DNA of 64,000 nucleotides, taken from Klenkia soli. Its GTDB lineage: Bacteria > Actinomycetota > Actinomycetes > Mycobacteriales > Geodermatophilaceae. The notes under the pieces were generated by a model that saw only the letters and a list, made by a program, of their open reading frames with translations, did no database searches and had not been told where the DNA came from. Shown here in pieces: positions 17,375 to 27,963 of this stretch; positions within the stretch are counted from its first letter, which is position 1; every line of letters begins with the position of its first letter. The position numbers were made by a program, and so were the translations under genes. The stretch spans positions 372,001 to 436,000 of the forward strand of contig NZ_FNIR01000001.1 in NCBI RefSeq assembly GCF_900103975.1. The letters are read 5' to 3'.

Positions 17375-18322
17375 TCATCCGACCAGCGAGAGGGCGATGC
17401 CGTCGAGGATGTCGTGCTCGCTGACCACGACCTCGTCGAGGGCCAGGGCGTCCATGATCACCCGCAGCACGAGCGAACCGCCGCCGATGACGTCGACCCG
17501 CCCGGGGTGCATGACCGGCAGCGCGGCCCGCCGGGCGCGGGTCGACGTCAGCAGGCCGGCGGTGACCGACCGGACGGCTCCGACCGGGATCCGCGAGCCG
17601 TGGATGGCCGCGGCGTCGTAGGCCGGCAGCCCCAGGGCCAGTGCGGCCACGGTGGTGACCGATCCGGCGAGGCCGACCAGGGTGGCGGCCTCGCCGACCG
17701 GCACCTCGGCGACGACGTCGGCCAGCGCCGCGCGGATGTCGGACTCGGCCCGCTGGATCTGGTCGGCGTCGGGCGGATCGCCGTGCAGGTGCCGCTCGGT
17801 CAACCGCACGCAGCCGATGTCCACCGACCGGGCGGCCCGGACGCCGTCGTCGTCGCCGAGCACGAACTCGGTCGACCCGCCGCCGATGTCCACCACCAGG
17901 TAGGGGGCGGCCGGCACCGCCGAGCCGTGGGCGGCGGCGGCCGCCGCCAGCGACCCGGTGGCGCCGAGGAAGGACAACCCGGCCTCCTCCAACCCGGGCA
18001 CGACGTCGGGCAGCTGGCCGAGGGTGGTCTGCACCATCTCCTCGAAGTCGGCCCGGTTCGCGGCGTCGCGGCTCGCGCTGGTGGCCACCATGCGGACCCG
18101 CTCGGCGCCCAGCTCCCGGGCCTGCGCGGCGTACCCGGCCAGCACCACCCGGGTGCGCTCGATCGCCTCGGGGGCCAGCCGGCCGGTGGCGTCGACGCCC
18201 TGACCGAGGCGGACCACCTCCATGCGGCGCAGCACCTCGGTGTGCCCCCCGACCGGCGGTACGTCGGCGACCAGCAGCCGGATCGAGTTGGTGCCGCAGT
18301 CGATCGCGGCGACCCGCGTCAC
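17375..18322 (-). CDS. ppx: Ppx/GppA family exopolyphosphatase
   Basis: A 315-residue ASKHA-fold phosphatase: DCGTNSIRLLVAD near residues 8-20 (phosphate 1 loop), DIGGGSTEFVLG (phosphate 2 loop) and GLAGSVTTVAAL. It is the short, single-domain actinobacterial form (like Rv0496/Rv1026) that hydrolyses polyphosphate and possibly pppGpp. GTG 18322 overlaps the stop of the DUF501 gene by GTGA, the same gene order as Rv1025-Rv1026. Confidence 0.92.
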   Translation of the reverse strand: MTRVAAIDCGTNSIRLLVADVPPVGGHTEVLRRMEVVRLGQGVDATGRLAPEAIERTRVVLAGYAAQARELGAERVRMVATSASRDAANRADFEEMVQTTLGQLPDVVPGLEEAGLSFLGATGSLAAAAAAHGSAVPAAPYLVVDIGGGSTEFVLGDDDGVRAARSVDIGCVRLTERHLHGDPPDADQIQRAESDIRAALADVVAEVPVGEAATLVGLAGSVTTVAALALGLPAYDAAAIHGSRIPVGAVRSVTAGLLTSTRARRAALPVMHPGRVDVIGGGSLVLRVIMDALALDEVVVSEHDILDGIALSLVG

Positions 18323-18834
18323 GACGCGCCCTGGTCGGCACCGGTCTGCGGCGCGGCGCAGGGGCCGTGCGCCCACCACTCGCCCATGCCGGCCAGCGCG
18401 CGGTCACCGATCGGGTTCACGCCCGGTCCGGCGGCCAGCGCGTGCGCGGCGAGGGCGTGCAGGCACTTCACCCGGTCGGGCATGCCGCCGGCGCTGGCGC
18501 GGGTGGGCAGGACGTCGACGGCGTCCCGGGTCGCCAGGAACGCCTCGTGGGCGCGGGTGTAGGCAGCGGCCAGCTCGGGGTCGGTGCCCAGGTCGGCCTG
18601 CCACTCCTTCATGAGCCCGGCGGACTCCAGCCGGCTGGCCGCGGCGGTCGCCCGCGGGCAGGTCAGGTAGTAGACGGTCGGGAAGGGGGTGCCGTCCTCC
18701 AGGCGGGGCGCGGTCTGCACCACGTCGGGCTGGCCGCACGGGCAGCGGTGCGCCACGCCGGTCAGCGCCCGAGGGGTGCGCCCCAGCTGCCGGGCGACGA
18801 CCTCGCGGTCCTGGGGGCTGGGTGTCTCGCTCAC
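18319..18834 (-). CDS. DUF501 domain-containing protein
   Basis: A 171-residue protein of the DUF501 family: an N-terminal QLGRTPRAL, a CPCG zinc-like motif (RCPCGQPDVV), FPTVYYLTCP and a C-terminal MPDRVKCLHALAAHALA, GVNPIGD. The family is usually found between ftsB and ppx in actinobacteria and has no known function. Here ppx is present, but enolase and ftsB are not upstream; a PerM-like gene takes that place. GTG 18834 is the start. Confidence 0.9.
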   Translation of the reverse strand: MSETPSPQDREVVARQLGRTPRALTGVAHRCPCGQPDVVQTAPRLEDGTPFPTVYYLTCPRATAAASRLESAGLMKEWQADLGTDPELAAAYTRAHEAFLATRDAVDVLPTRASAGGMPDRVKCLHALAAHALAAGPGVNPIGDRALAGMGEWWAHGPCAAPQTGADQGAS

Positions 18835-18859
18835 CGCTGGAGTCTCCCAGGTGCCGGTC

Positions 18860-20038
18860 TCAGCGCCGCCAGCGCACGACGGCGGCGGCGACCGCGGCGG
18901 CCAGCCCCGCCTGGGCAGCCGTGGCCAGACCGGTCGCCAGCGCCGGGGCGCCGACGTCCGCGAGTCCGCCGTCGCCCAGCGAGCCTCCCCCGACGAGCGC
19001 GAGCAGCCCCGCCGCGACGCCGACGCCCACCCCGGTGACCACTCCCCAGAGCGCCGCGGTCACGGCGCCGCCGTCGACGTCGGCGAGGCGGCGGGCCATC
19101 GCCGTCCCGGCCACGAGGCCGGCCAGCAGCGGCAGCACCTGGGACACGAAGGCCAGCAGCGGCACCGCCTGGGTGTCGGGGAGCCCGGCCAGCAGCGGCA
19201 GCGCCGGCACGGCACCCAGCGTCACGCCGCCGGTGGAGACCAGGGTCCCGGCCCCGACGGTGAACCCCGGCCCCGCGGCCAGACCCAGGACGGCCGCGGC
19301 GGCGTTGGGCAGCAGCAGCACGCTGAGGCCGACCAACCCCACCGCCCCGGCACTCGCCCCGCCCAGGCTGGTGGCCAGCGCAGCCGCACCGCCGATGTCG
19401 GCGGCCACCGCCACCGCGACGACCACCAGCGCCAGGGCCAGCAGCGCGAGCACCCCCGCGAGCACCCCGCGCGCGAGCGCCCGGCCCGGCCCCGGGGCAC
19501 GGTCCAGCAGGTCGCCGGCCACCCCGGACTCCCGGGCCGCGCCCCAGCCCGCGGCCACCAGCGGCAGCAGCACGGCCCCCGGCAGCGCCCGGAGCAGGCC
19601 GACGGAGGCGCCCGGCGTGGTCACGACCAGCGCGAGCAGCAGGACCAGGACGGCGTGCCCAGCACCGATGGCCGCCACCACCGTGCCGACGGCGCGCCGA
19701 CCGGAGACGTCCCGCCGGAGGACCACCCAGCGTGCGGCGCTCGAGGCCCCCCAGCCGATCGCCGCGGTGAGCAGCAGCGGCGCCAGCACGATCGTCCCGG
19801 AGGGCAGCCGGAGGCCCGCGCCGTGGGCCAGCAGCCAGAGCCGGGCGGCGAGGGCGGTGTCGGCACCGACGCCGAGCCCGCCGCTCGGGTCCAGAGCGGC
19901 GAGGACGACCAGGGCGAGGGTCAGCACCAGCAGGCCGACCGCGGTGACGGCCGCGGACGTAGCCAGGGCCAGCATCGCCAGCGGCAACCGGACGCGGTCA
20001 CCGCCACGGTCGGAGGATCGGGTCAGCAACGGGCGCAC
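18860..20038 (-). CDS. DUF6350 / PerM-like polytopic membrane protein
   Basis: A 392-residue, very hydrophobic protein with about ten transmembrane segments. It sits downstream of an Rv0954-like gene in the order sucC-sucD-Rv0954-like-this gene, exactly the position of Rv0955 (PerM), which in M. tuberculosis supports cell division by stabilising FtsB and persistence. Homology is judged from length, topology and synteny. GTG 20038 starts after a GGGAGAGTGGTGG stretch. In M. tuberculosis purN-purH follow; here DUF501 and ppx follow instead. Confidence 0.8.
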   Translation of the reverse strand: MRPLLTRSSDRGGDRVRLPLAMLALATSAAVTAVGLLVLTLALVVLAALDPSGGLGVGADTALAARLWLLAHGAGLRLPSGTIVLAPLLLTAAIGWGASSAARWVVLRRDVSGRRAVGTVVAAIGAGHAVLVLLLALVVTTPGASVGLLRALPGAVLLPLVAAGWGAARESGVAGDLLDRAPGPGRALARGVLAGVLALLALALVVVAVAVAADIGGAAALATSLGGASAGAVGLVGLSVLLLPNAAAAVLGLAAGPGFTVGAGTLVSTGGVTLGAVPALPLLAGLPDTQAVPLLAFVSQVLPLLAGLVAGTAMARRLADVDGGAVTAALWGVVTGVGVGVAAGLLALVGGGSLGDGGLADVGAPALATGLATAAQAGLAAAVAAAVVRWRR

Positions 20039-20128
20039 CCCACCACTCTCCCAAGTCCGTCGTGGCACCGGGCCCGCACCCGCCGGTCGGACCCCGGACA
20101 TCGCCGACGCCCTCCGGCGGCAGGAAGG

Positions 20129-20166
20129 CCGAGACCCGCCCCGGCAGGTGCCGGGGCGGGTCTCGG
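20129..20166 (-). terminator. hairpin terminator after the Rv0954-like gene
   Basis: Perfect 18-base arms at 20129-20146 and 20149-20166 form a very stable GC hairpin 19 bases past the stop codon of the 20185-21492 gene, upstream of the PerM-like gene on the same strand. Confidence 0.85.
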
Positions 20167-20184
20167 TGGGTGGGACGTGGTGGC

Positions 20185-21492
20185 TCAGGCGTCGCCCGAG
20201 GACCGGGGCTGCTCGCCGTCGCCCCGGTGCTCGGCACCGTGCTCGCCGTCGCGCTCGGCATCGCGCGCCGGGGGCGGCGGCGGGGTGCTGCCGGCGGCGT
20301 ACGTCGGCGGCGCCGGGGGCTGACCACCGGTGGACGACGTGCTCCACCCGCCGGCCGAGGAACCGCTCTGCTGCCCCTCGGACGCCGAGGGCTGACCGTA
20401 GGAGGAGGGCTGGCCCCATCCGCCGGGCTGACCCGCCTGACCGGACTGGCCCGGCAGACCGCCCTGGCCCGGCTGCCCGTAGGCCGGGGTCGGCGGCTGG
20501 CCGTACCCGCCCGGCTGACCCTGCTGGCCGAACCCGGACTGCTGCGGCGCGCCGTACCCGCCCGGCTGGCCGAACCCGCCCTGCTGCGGACCGCCCTGCT
20601 GGGGACCACCGTGCTGGGGACCACCGTGGCCGGGGCCGCCCTGGCCGGGCTGGCCGAACTGCGGGGCCGGCTGGTTGGCCCACTGGGCGGCGTTGGCCAG
20701 CCCACCGTGCAGGGCCGGCTTGTTCTTCAGCTCGGGCAGCAGCCCGAGGACCGCGAAAGCCAGGGCCGCTGCCGACACCAGGAACGTCAGCAGGGCGAGG
20801 AACGAGAAGGAGGACCCCACGTAGCCGAAGTCGCTGAAGGTCTGGATCCACGCGATGAGGGTGAGCAGGAAGGCGAGCCCGGTGAGCCCGACGGTGACGA
20901 AGCTGCGGGGGAAACCGAGCTTCAGGTCGAGGAAGGCCGGGAGCAACGCCCACACGGCCGCGACGAGCAGCAGCACGAAGGCGAAGGTGACCAGGCCGTA
21001 GTCGAAGCCGTTGACGGACTGCGAGCCGTAGCCGAAGCCGATGTCCACGGTCTTCCACGGCAGCAGGCTGAAGACCAGGAACAGCACCGCGGCACCGGCC
21101 ACGACGTAGTCACCGACCTTGAGCTTCTTCAGGTCGAAGCCACCGCCGGAGGAGGGCTGGCCGAAGCCGCCCTGCTGGCCGTACTGCGGCTGGCCGGGCT
21201 GGCCTGGCTGGCCGTAGCCGCCCTGCGGGGCACCGTAGCCACCCTGCGAGGGGGCCGGCTGGCCGTAGCCACCGGGCTGCTGGCCGTAGCCGGCCGGGGG
21301 CTGACCGGGCTGGCCGGGGCCACCCGACTGCGGGCCGGGCTGCTGGCCGGGCTGCTGGCCGTAGCCGCCGGACTGCTGGCCCGGCTGGCCGTAGCCGCCG
21401 GGCTGCTGGCCGTAGCCGGGAGGCTGCTGGCCGTAGCCGGAGGGACCCTGGCCGGGACCTCCCGGCGTCTGGTCGGGTCCACTGCTCGTCAT
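20185..21492 (-). CDS. Gly/Pro/Gln/Tyr-rich four-helix membrane protein (DUF5336, Rv0954-like)
   Basis: A 435-residue protein with a central block of four transmembrane segments (about residues 128-265) flanked by low-complexity arms: an N-terminal arm of [13 protein letters not shown]-type repeats (~115 residues) and a C-terminal arm of ~165 residues of similar composition ending acidic. [23 protein letters not shown] opens the membrane block. The layout and the position after sucD match Rv0954, a protein reported in the mycobacterial division complex, with PerM next to it. The tyrosine/glutamine-rich arms may phase-separate or bind wall components; that is inference. ATG 21492. Confidence 0.82.
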   Translation of the reverse strand: MTSSGPDQTPGGPGQGPSGYGQQPPGYGQQPGGYGQPGQQSGGYGQQPGQQPGPQSGGPGQPGQPPAGYGQQPGGYGQPAPSQGGYGAPQGGYGQPGQPGQPQYGQQGGFGQPSSGGGFDLKKLKVGDYVVAGAAVLFLVFSLLPWKTVDIGFGYGSQSVNGFDYGLVTFAFVLLLVAAVWALLPAFLDLKLGFPRSFVTVGLTGLAFLLTLIAWIQTFSDFGYVGSSFSFLALLTFLVSAAALAFAVLGLLPELKNKPALHGGLANAAQWANQPAPQFGQPGQGGPGHGGPQHGGPQQGGPQQGGFGQPGGYGAPQQSGFGQQGQPGGYGQPPTPAYGQPGQGGLPGQSGQAGQPGGWGQPSSYGQPSASEGQQSGSSAGGWSTSSTGGQPPAPPTYAAGSTPPPPPARDAERDGEHGAEHRGDGEQPRSSGDA

Positions 21493-21593
21493 CGCTCGAC
21501 TTCTCCCCTGAGGTCCACCGTCTGGTTCGTGATCAGCATGTCAGGCTGCCGCGACGCATCGTCCCCAGCACCTGCACGCAGCGCAAGCGCAAC

Positions 21594-21629
21594 GCAGCGG
21601 GGCCCCTCCGGGAGGAGGGACCCCGCTGC
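21594..21629 (-). terminator. hairpin terminator after sucCD
   Basis: Arms at 21594-21609 and 21614-21629 pair over 16 bases with one C-A mismatch around a GGGA loop, 11 bases downstream of the sucD stop codon. Confidence 0.8.
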
Positions 21630-21639
21630 GCGGGTGCTG

Positions 21640-22518
21640 CTAGGCGCCGAGGAGCTCGCGCATGAGGCGCGCGGTCTCGGACGGCGTCTTGCCGACCTTG
21701 ACCCCGGCGGCCTCGAGGGCCTCCTTCTTGGCCTGCGCGGTGCCGGCCGAGCCGGACACGATCGCGCCGGCGTGGCCCATGGTCTTGCCCTCGGGGGCGG
21801 TGAAGCCGGCGACGTAGCCGACGACCGGCTTGGTCACGTTGGCCTTGATGAACTCGGCCGCCCGCTCCTCGGCGTCGCCGCCGATCTCGCCGATCATCAC
21901 GATGGCCTCGGTCTCCGGGTCGTCCTGGAAGGCCTGCAGCGCGTCGATGTGCGTGGTGCCGATGACCGGGTCGCCGCCGATGCCGATGGCGGTGGAGAAA
22001 CCGATGTCCCGCAGCTCGTACATCATCTGGTAGGTCAGCGTGCCCGACTTCGAGACCAGCCCGATCTTGCCGGCCTGGGTGATGTTCGCCGGGATGATGC
22101 CGGCGTTGGAGCGGCCGGGGCTGATCAGGCCGGGGCAGTTGGGCCCGATGATGCGGGTGCTCTTGCCCTGGGCGTAGGCCCAGAACTCGGTGGAGTCGTG
22201 CACCGGGATGCCCTCGGTGATGACCACGCACAGCCCGATGCCGGCGTCCACGGCCTCGACGACGGCGCCCTTGGCGAACTTCGGCGGCACGAAGACGACG
22301 GTGACGTCGGCGCCGGTCTCCTTCATGGCCTCGGCGACGGAGCCGAACACCGGCACGGAGGTGCCGTCGAAGTCGACGGTCTGGCCGGCCTTGGAGGGGT
22401 TCACGCCACCGACCACGGCGGTGCCGGAGGCCAGCATGCGCTGGGTGTGCTTGCGGCCCTCCGACCCGGTGATGCCCTGCACGATGACCTTGCTGTTCTC
22501 GGTGAGGAAGATGCTCAT
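21640..22518 (-). CDS. sucD: succinyl-CoA synthetase alpha subunit
   Basis: A 292-residue alpha subunit of the TCA-cycle ligase that makes ATP (or GTP) from succinyl-CoA. The CoA-binding Rossmann part opens with [11 protein letters not shown] and the phosphorylated histidine lies in GHAGAIV (H249). [10 protein letters not shown] and GIIPANI are also diagnostic. Length and motifs are standard. It follows sucC by 33 bases and is closed by the hairpin at 21594-21629. Confidence 0.97.
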   Translation of the reverse strand: MSIFLTENSKVIVQGITGSEGRKHTQRMLASGTAVVGGVNPSKAGQTVDFDGTSVPVFGSVAEAMKETGADVTVVFVPPKFAKGAVVEAVDAGIGLCVVITEGIPVHDSTEFWAYAQGKSTRIIGPNCPGLISPGRSNAGIIPANITQAGKIGLVSKSGTLTYQMMYELRDIGFSTAIGIGGDPVIGTTHIDALQAFQDDPETEAIVMIGEIGGDAEERAAEFIKANVTKPVVGYVAGFTAPEGKTMGHAGAIVSGSAGTAQAKKEALEAAGVKVGKTPSETARLMRELLGA

Positions 22519-22551
22519 GTCTACGGTTCCGTTCTGGTCAGCAGGTCGGGA

Positions 22552-23715
22552 TCAGGCGGCGGCGAGCTCGGCGGCCCGGCGGGCGGCGCCGTCCATGGTG
22601 TCGACCACGGTGACCAGCGGGTGGGCGGCCTCGGCGAGGATGCGCCGGCCCTCCTCGACGTTGTTGCCGTCGAGCCGGACGACGAGGGGCTTGGTGGCCT
22701 CGTCGCCGAGGATCTCCAGCGCCGACACGATGCCGTTGGCGACCGCGTCGCAGGAGGTGATGCCGCCGAAGACGTTGACGAACACGCTCTTCACGGCGGC
22801 GTCGCCGAGGATGATGCCCAGGCCGTCGGCCATGACCTGCGCCGAGGCGCCGCCGCCGATGTCCAGGAAGTTGGCCGGGCGGACCCCGCCGAACTCCTCG
22901 CCGGCGTAGGCGACGACGTCCAGGGTGCTCATGACCAGGCCGGCACCGTTGCCGATGATCCCGACCTCGCCCTCGAGCTTGACGTAGTTGAGGCCCTTCT
23001 CCTTGGCCGCGGCCTCGAGCGGGTCGGCCGCGGCGGCGTCCTCGAGGGCGTCGTGCCCGGCCTGCCGGAAGGCGGCGTTCTCGTCGAGGGTCACCTTGCC
23101 GTCGAGGGCGAGGACGGTGCCGTCGGGTGCCTTGGCCAGCGGGTTGACCTCGACCAGGGTGGCGTCCTCCTTCGAGAAGACGTCCCACAGCTTGATCGCG
23201 ATCTCGACGACCTGGTCGCGGACCTCGGCGGGGAAGTTCGCCGCGTCGACGATCTCCTCGGCCTTGGCGCGGTCCACGCCCACGGTGGCGTCGACGGCGA
23301 TGCGGGCCAGCGCCTCGGGCTTGGTCACCGCGATCTCCTCGATCTCCATGCCGCCCTCGACGCTGGCCATGGCCAGGAAGGTGCGGTTGGAGCGGTCGAG
23401 CAGGTAGGAGAAGTAGTACTCCTCGGCGATGTCGCTGGCCTTGGCGACCATGACCTGCCGGGTGATGTGCCCCTTGATGTCCAGGCCCAGGATGTCGGTC
23501 GCGCGGGCCTTGGCCTCCTCGGGGGTGTCGGCGAGCTTGACGCCTCCGGCCTTGCCCCGGCCGCCGACCTTGACCTGGGCCTTGACGACGACCTGGCCCG
23601 CGATGTCGCGGGCGATGGCCTCGGCCTGCTCAGGGGTCTCGGCTACGCCGCCGGGGAGCACGGGCACGCCGTGCGCTGCGAACATGTCACGGGCCTGGTA
23701 CTCGAAGAGATCCAC
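22552..23715 (-). CDS. sucC: ADP-forming succinyl-CoA synthetase beta subunit
   Basis: A 387-residue beta subunit with an ATP-grasp N-terminal half ([40 protein letters not shown] split over residues ~46-65) and a CoA-ligase C-terminal domain ([30 protein letters not shown]). It carries the nucleotide- and succinate-binding sites and partners SucD. GTG 23715 is chosen because homology starts there, although a larger open frame reads through from upstream. The upstream neighbour on the other strand starts 105 bases away, so a divergent promoter region lies between. Confidence 0.97.
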   Translation of the reverse strand: MDLFEYQARDMFAAHGVPVLPGGVAETPEQAEAIARDIAGQVVVKAQVKVGGRGKAGGVKLADTPEEAKARATDILGLDIKGHITRQVMVAKASDIAEEYYFSYLLDRSNRTFLAMASVEGGMEIEEIAVTKPEALARIAVDATVGVDRAKAEEIVDAANFPAEVRDQVVEIAIKLWDVFSKEDATLVEVNPLAKAPDGTVLALDGKVTLDENAAFRQAGHDALEDAAAADPLEAAAKEKGLNYVKLEGEVGIIGNGAGLVMSTLDVVAYAGEEFGGVRPANFLDIGGGASAQVMADGLGIILGDAAVKSVFVNVFGGITSCDAVANGIVSALEILGDEATKPLVVRLDGNNVEEGRRILAEAAHPLVTVVDTMDGAARRAAELAAA

Positions 23716-23820
23716 GAAGAGGCACCGTAACGCCACCGCAACCCCGCTGCCGACCTCTCGTTGCACTCCGTGGGACGCATCACAGCGTCCGCACCCGTCA
23801 CCGTCGACGAGGGAGCACCC

Positions 23821-25647
23821 GTGCGAAGAGGAACGACCGTCCTGCTGGCCACCGCGCTCGTCGGCTCGGGGGCGGTCCTCGCCCCCGCCGCCGCGGTCGA
23901 GACCGAGATCGTGCCCCGCGACCTGACGATCACCGTCACCGGCCTGGGCACCGAGGGCCGCACCTGCCAGGTGGACGCCGACCTGTACGTGCCGGCCGGG
24001 GTCGACGCCGACCACCCCGCGCCCGCGGTGCTCACCACCAACGGCTTCGGGGGCACCAAGGCCGACCAGGCCGACCTCGCCCAGGGCCTGGGCGAGCAGG
24101 GCTACGTCACGCTCGCCTACACCGGCCTGGGCTTCGTGGACGGCGACCTGTGCCCGATCACCCTGGACGACCGGGCGCACGACGGCGAGGCGGCCAGCCA
24201 GCTCCTCCGCTTCCTGGGCGGCGACCCCGCCGTCGCCGCCGTGGACGACGCGACCGGGGAGCCCGTCGTCGTCGACCAGGTCGTGCGGCAGGACGCCACG
24301 ACCGGCACCCCGCACGACCCCGCGGCCGGGATGATCGGCGGCTCCTACGGCGGCCAGGTGCAGTACGCCGCGGCCGCCGTCGAGCACGAGGCCGGCACCG
24401 ACCGGCTGGACGTGATCGTCCCGCTGATCACCTGGAACGACCTGTCCTACTCCCTGGCCCCGGAGAACAGCGGGATCTCCCCCACCTCGGTGAGCTCGAC
24501 GCAGACCGGGCTGCCCAAGTACCAGTGGATGGCGCTGTTCACCGTGCTGGGCGTGGTCAACGGGCTGCAGGATCTCCCGGCGGTCACCGACCCGGCCCAG
24601 CTGGCGAACCTGACCGGTGGCAACTGCGCGGACTTCGACGCCCGGGTCTGCACCGCCCTGCTCGAGGTCGCCACGGTCGGGTACCCGAGCGCGGCGTCGA
24701 TCGAGTTCCTGCGCGAGCGGTCGGTGGCCTCCTACCTGCCCGACGTCACCGTGCCGACGCTGATCGCGCAGGGGCAGGCCGACACCCTGTTCGACCTGCA
24801 GGAGTCGGTGGCGACCTACACCGCGCTGCGCGACCAGGGCACGCCGACCGCGCTGGTCTGGCAGTCCTGGGGGCACAGCGACCTGACCCCGCAGCCCGGT
24901 GAGCTCGACATGCGCCACCCCGAGGACTCGGTGCAGGGCCGGCAGGTGCTGGCCTGGTTCGACCACCACCTGCGCGGTGCCGGCCCGGCCCCGGAGCTCG
25001 GCTTCTCCTACTACCGGGACTGGGTGCACGCCGACACCGGTGACGTGTCCGCCGCGTACGCGCACAGCGACACCTTCCCGGTCGGCGCGCCGGAGTCGCT
25101 GTACCTGTCCGGCGCTGGTGACCTGGTGACCGACCCGGCCGCCGTCGTCGCCGGGTCGGCGTCCTGGAGCTCCGTGGCGCCGGTGGGTCCCGGCTACACG
25201 GAGACCTCGTTCCTCGACCAGACCCTGCCGGTGACCGACCCGCCCGGGACGGCGGCCCGGTTCACCTCCCCACCCCTCACCGCGCCGGTCGACGTGGTCG
25301 GCTCCCCGGAGCTGACCGTGACCCTGGCCGCCCCGACGGTCGCCGCCACGCAGGCCCTCGGTCCGGCCGGTCAGCTGACGCTGGTCGCCAAGCTGTACGA
25401 CGTGGGGCCCGACGGCGCGGTCGAGCTGCCGCACCGGCTGGTCAGCCCGGTGCGGGTGGCCGACCTGACGCAGCCGGTCACGGTGCAGCTGCCCGGCATC
25501 GTGCACCGGTTCGAGACCGGGCACTCGCTGGCCGTGGTCCTCGCCGGGGGCGACCTGGCCTACCGCGGGTCGACGCTGCCGCAGCCGGTCACGGTGCTCA
25601 CCGGCCCGGGTTCGACCGGCGAGCTCGTGCTGCCGGTCACCGGCTGA
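23821..25647 (+). CDS. secreted S15/CocE-like alpha/beta-hydrolase (X-Pro dipeptidyl-peptidase type)
   Basis: A 608-residue exported hydrolase. Start GTG 23821 follows GAGGGAG and opens a signal peptide ([20 protein letters not shown], cleavage probably near APAAA-VE). The catalytic triad is visible: Ser175 in GGSYGG, Asp321 in QGQADTLF and His352 in WGHSDL. The last ~180 residues are a jelly-roll (PepX C-terminal) domain. The family includes Xaa-Pro dipeptidyl-peptidases and cocaine-esterase-like acyl hydrolases; the true substrate is open. Its 3' end overlaps the convergent membrane-protein gene by 11 bases. Confidence 0.85.
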   Translation: MRRGTTVLLATALVGSGAVLAPAAAVETEIVPRDLTITVTGLGTEGRTCQVDADLYVPAGVDADHPAPAVLTTNGFGGTKADQADLAQGLGEQGYVTLAYTGLGFVDGDLCPITLDDRAHDGEAASQLLRFLGGDPAVAAVDDATGEPVVVDQVVRQDATTGTPHDPAAGMIGGSYGGQVQYAAAAVEHEAGTDRLDVIVPLITWNDLSYSLAPENSGISPTSVSSTQTGLPKYQWMALFTVLGVVNGLQDLPAVTDPAQLANLTGGNCADFDARVCTALLEVATVGYPSAASIEFLRERSVASYLPDVTVPTLIAQGQADTLFDLQESVATYTALRDQGTPTALVWQSWGHSDLTPQPGELDMRHPEDSVQGRQVLAWFDHHLRGAGPAPELGFSYYRDWVHADTGDVSAAYAHSDTFPVGAPESLYLSGAGDLVTDPAAVVAGSASWSSVAPVGPGYTETSFLDQTLPVTDPPGTAARFTSPPLTAPVDVVGSPELTVTLAAPTVAATQALGPAGQLTLVAKLYDVGPDGAVELPHRLVSPVRVADLTQPVTVQLPGIVHRFETGHSLAVVLAGGDLAYRGSTLPQPVTVLTGPGSTGELVLPVTG

Positions 25648-26752
25648 GGAACCGCTCGGCCGCGTCGTCCTCGTCCTCGTCCACGTCCACGTCGACGGGG
25701 CGGCCCGGCTGCCAGCGCCAGGCCAGCGCGGTCAGCCCGACCGCGACCAGCCCGACCACGAGGAGCCCCGCGCCGGGGAGCGTCCAGTCCAGGTCCGGGG
25801 AGTGCACGGCGTCCCGCAACCCGGACAGGCCCGCCTGCAGGACGGCCACCGCCACCGCGAGCAGACCCCCGACCGCGGCCAACCGGGGGCGGAGCGAGGC
25901 GGACACGACCGCGGTCAGCAGCAGCGCCGCGGCCAGCACCAGACCGCCCAGCAGGGCCAGCCCCGGTCGCTCCAGCAGCGCCCGGGGGCCCTCGGCGGTC
26001 ACCACCGTGACCAGGCCGGTCGCGGGGTCGGTGACCAGCTGGTCGGGGACGTCGGCGGCCGGCAGCGCCAGGCACAGCACGGCGACCGCCCCGAGCAGCA
26101 CGGCCGCACCGCCGAGGGCCGGGCGCAGGGGGTCCAGCGACCCGGCGTCCTCCATCACCGTGCGCCCCCACGCGGCGACGGCGAGAACCCCGGCCAGCAC
26201 CGTCGTCCCCAGGGCCACGACACCGAGCACCCATCCCGGGCCGGTGACCACCGAGCTGGTGACCACGAGGTCCCCGGCGAGCACCTCGACGCCGGGCCGC
26301 GCGGTCGACGTCGTGCCCTGGTAGAGCTCGATCAGCAGGTGCCCGACCGCCAGCCCGCCGGTCACCCCGGCGTAGGCGAGCCCGAACCGGGGCACCCGGC
26401 CCAGCACGGTGAGCACGCCGACGGCCACGGCCACCAGCGGCGTCACGAGGGCGACCAGGACGTCGAGGGGACCGCCGGCCAGCGAGAGCTGGACCCCGCC
26501 CACGACCAGGTAGCCGGGGAAGACCGCGGCCACGCCGACCAGGCCGGCCACCGCCAGCAGGCCACCGGCCACCCGGGCCACGGGCGGCACCGGGCCGACG
26601 ACCAGCCGGTCCACCGGCGCGGGGGCCCCACGGCTCCTGCGGGACGCCGCCGGCCCACGACGGGCCTGCGCCGTGCTGCGGGACCGCTGCGCACCCGTCG
26701 TGCGGGCCGTCGGCGGACGTCCCTGCTGCTTTCCGCTCCTGCGCGTGGCCAC
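25637..26752 (-). CDS. polytopic membrane protein of unknown function
   Basis: A 371-residue protein I do not recognise. The first ~45 residues are Arg/Ser/Gln-rich ([20 protein letters not shown]), followed by about eight hydrophobic segments and an acidic tail ([19 protein letters not shown]). The start GTG 26752 has AGGAGG five bases upstream. It is divergent from a lipase gene, and both lie on either side of a GTGACC-N5-GTGATC box pair, suggesting shared control. The basic head and acidic tail suggest cytoplasmic interactions, but no function can be assigned. Confidence 0.75.
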   Translation of the reverse strand: MATRRSGKQQGRPPTARTTGAQRSRSTAQARRGPAASRRSRGAPAPVDRLVVGPVPPVARVAGGLLAVAGLVGVAAVFPGYLVVGGVQLSLAGGPLDVLVALVTPLVAVAVGVLTVLGRVPRFGLAYAGVTGGLAVGHLLIELYQGTTSTARPGVEVLAGDLVVTSSVVTGPGWVLGVVALGTTVLAGVLAVAAWGRTVMEDAGSLDPLRPALGGAAVLLGAVAVLCLALPAADVPDQLVTDPATGLVTVVTAEGPRALLERPGLALLGGLVLAAALLLTAVVSASLRPRLAAVGGLLAVAVAVLQAGLSGLRDAVHSPDLDWTLPGAGLLVVGLVAVGLTALAWRWQPGRPVDVDVDEDEDDAAERFLSR

Positions 26753-26786
26753 CTGGGCCTCCTCGGGTGGGGATCGTCGACCGACC

Positions 26787-26803
26787 GTGACCGCATCGTG
26801 ATC
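26787..26803. promoter_or_regulatory. GTGACC-N5-GTGATC direct repeat in a divergent promoter region
   Basis: GTGACC (26787-26792) and GTGATC (26798-26803) are 11 bp apart, as in the arrays at 8780-8807 and 27947-27963. They lie 35 bases upstream of the membrane protein start and ~105 upstream of the lipase start. Confidence 0.5.
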
Positions 26804-26906
26804 GTGTCGGGGGGTCATGTGTGACGTCCGGCACACGGGGGCATTACGGTCGGATGAACGGGGCATGCATGGTGAGCCCCACCACATCCCGCCCCAGGAG
26901 GAGCCG

Positions 26907-27806
26907 GTGACGACGTCCACGTCCGTCCCAGCGTGGCACGGCGCCCCCTCGGTCGTGGTCAACGGCGTGTCCGGCGTGGCCGGTGCCGCCCGCGCGCTGC
27001 GCGGCCTCTGCACCCCCGCGACCCTGACCGGCGGCCTGACCGAGCTCGCCTGGGTCGGGGCGCACGCCCTGCTCTGGCCACTGGGCACCCGGGCCGAGGT
27101 CCCCGTCCCCGACGCCCGCTGCCGCCCCGACCGGCAGCCGCCGTCCGTGCGGGCGTTCTTCGCAGCCGACCCGCTCGCCGCACGGGTGCCGGTCGTGCTC
27201 GTGCACGGCATGGTCGACAACCGGTCCATCTTCACGGTGATGAGCCGGTCGCTGCGGCGGCGCGGCTTCACGTCGGTCAGCACCTGGAACTACAGCCCGC
27301 TGGTCCAGGACGTCCGGGTCGCGGCCGGTCAGCTGGCCGAGCACCTGGCGCGGGTCTGCGAGCAGACCGGGCACGACCGCGTCCACGTGGTCGGGCACAG
27401 CCTGGGCGGCATCGTCGCGCGCTACCTGGTCCAGTGCGGCGACGCCGACCGGGTCGCCTCGTTGACCACCCTGGGGTCCCCGCACGGCGGCACCCTGTGG
27501 GCACACGCGGTGCCCACACCGCTCATCCGCCAGCTGCGGTCGGGCTCCGACCTGATGGCCGAGCTCGACCGCCCCGCCCCGGGCGTCGACATCCCGGTCA
27601 CGGCCGTCTACAGCGACCTCGACCAGCTGGTGCTCCCGGTCAGCCACGGTCGCTGCGACCACCCGGACCTGCGGGCCCGCAACGTGCTGGTGCACGGGGT
27701 GGGGCACATGTCCCTGCCCATCCACCGGGCCGTGGTCGACGAGGTGGCGGCCACGCTGGCCGGTCACCGCGCGACGGGCCGCGGCACGCACGTCGCCGCC
27801 GCCTGA
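26907..27806 (+). CDS. lipase/esterase, alpha/beta-hydrolase (LipA/EstA-like)
   Basis: A 299-residue hydrolase. The oxyanion strand VVLVHGMVDN (about 96-105), nucleophile elbow GHSLGG (S165), acid Asp in YSDLDQLV (D237 or D239) and His in HGVGHMSL (H267) are present, and the helix after SPHGGTLWAH fits triacylglycerol lipases. The N-terminal ~80 residues include hydrophobic stretches but no clean signal peptide. Start GTG 26907 has AGGAGGAG at 26896-26903. It probably hydrolyses lipid or wax esters; the substrate is not determined. Confidence 0.87.
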   Translation: MTTSTSVPAWHGAPSVVVNGVSGVAGAARALRGLCTPATLTGGLTELAWVGAHALLWPLGTRAEVPVPDARCRPDRQPPSVRAFFAADPLAARVPVVLVHGMVDNRSIFTVMSRSLRRRGFTSVSTWNYSPLVQDVRVAAGQLAEHLARVCEQTGHDRVHVVGHSLGGIVARYLVQCGDADRVASLTTLGSPHGGTLWAHAVPTPLIRQLRSGSDLMAELDRPAPGVDIPVTAVYSDLDQLVLPVSHGRCDHPDLRARNVLVHGVGHMSLPIHRAVVDEVAATLAGHRATGRGTHVAAA

Positions 27807-27946
27807 CACATCTCCGCACGTCCTCGGGCAGATCACGCCCGGGTCCGCGGGCTGCACATACCAGGTCCGCACGAGGCGACGCCGTCGTGCGGCGAGAAGT
27901 CGACAGACCGACACGCCGCCCGGTTCCCGGGCCCAGACCGTCACTC

Positions 27947-27963
27947 GTGGTCACAATGCGATC
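27947..27963. promoter_or_regulatory. GTGATC-like direct repeat upstream of the M23 peptidase
   Basis: GTGGTC (27947-27952) and GCGATC (27958-27963) are spaced 11 bp, with a weaker third unit GTCGGC at 27969-27974. The array lies ~95 bases before the M23 start in the 251-base gap after the lipase gene; I see no terminator or other gene in that gap. Confidence 0.45.

Noticed and set aside
20185-21492. Low-complexity repeats considered as a PE/PPE-like or mobile element
   Set aside because: They encode Gly/Gln/Pro/Tyr arms of a membrane protein in conserved synteny; no transposase or inverted ends.
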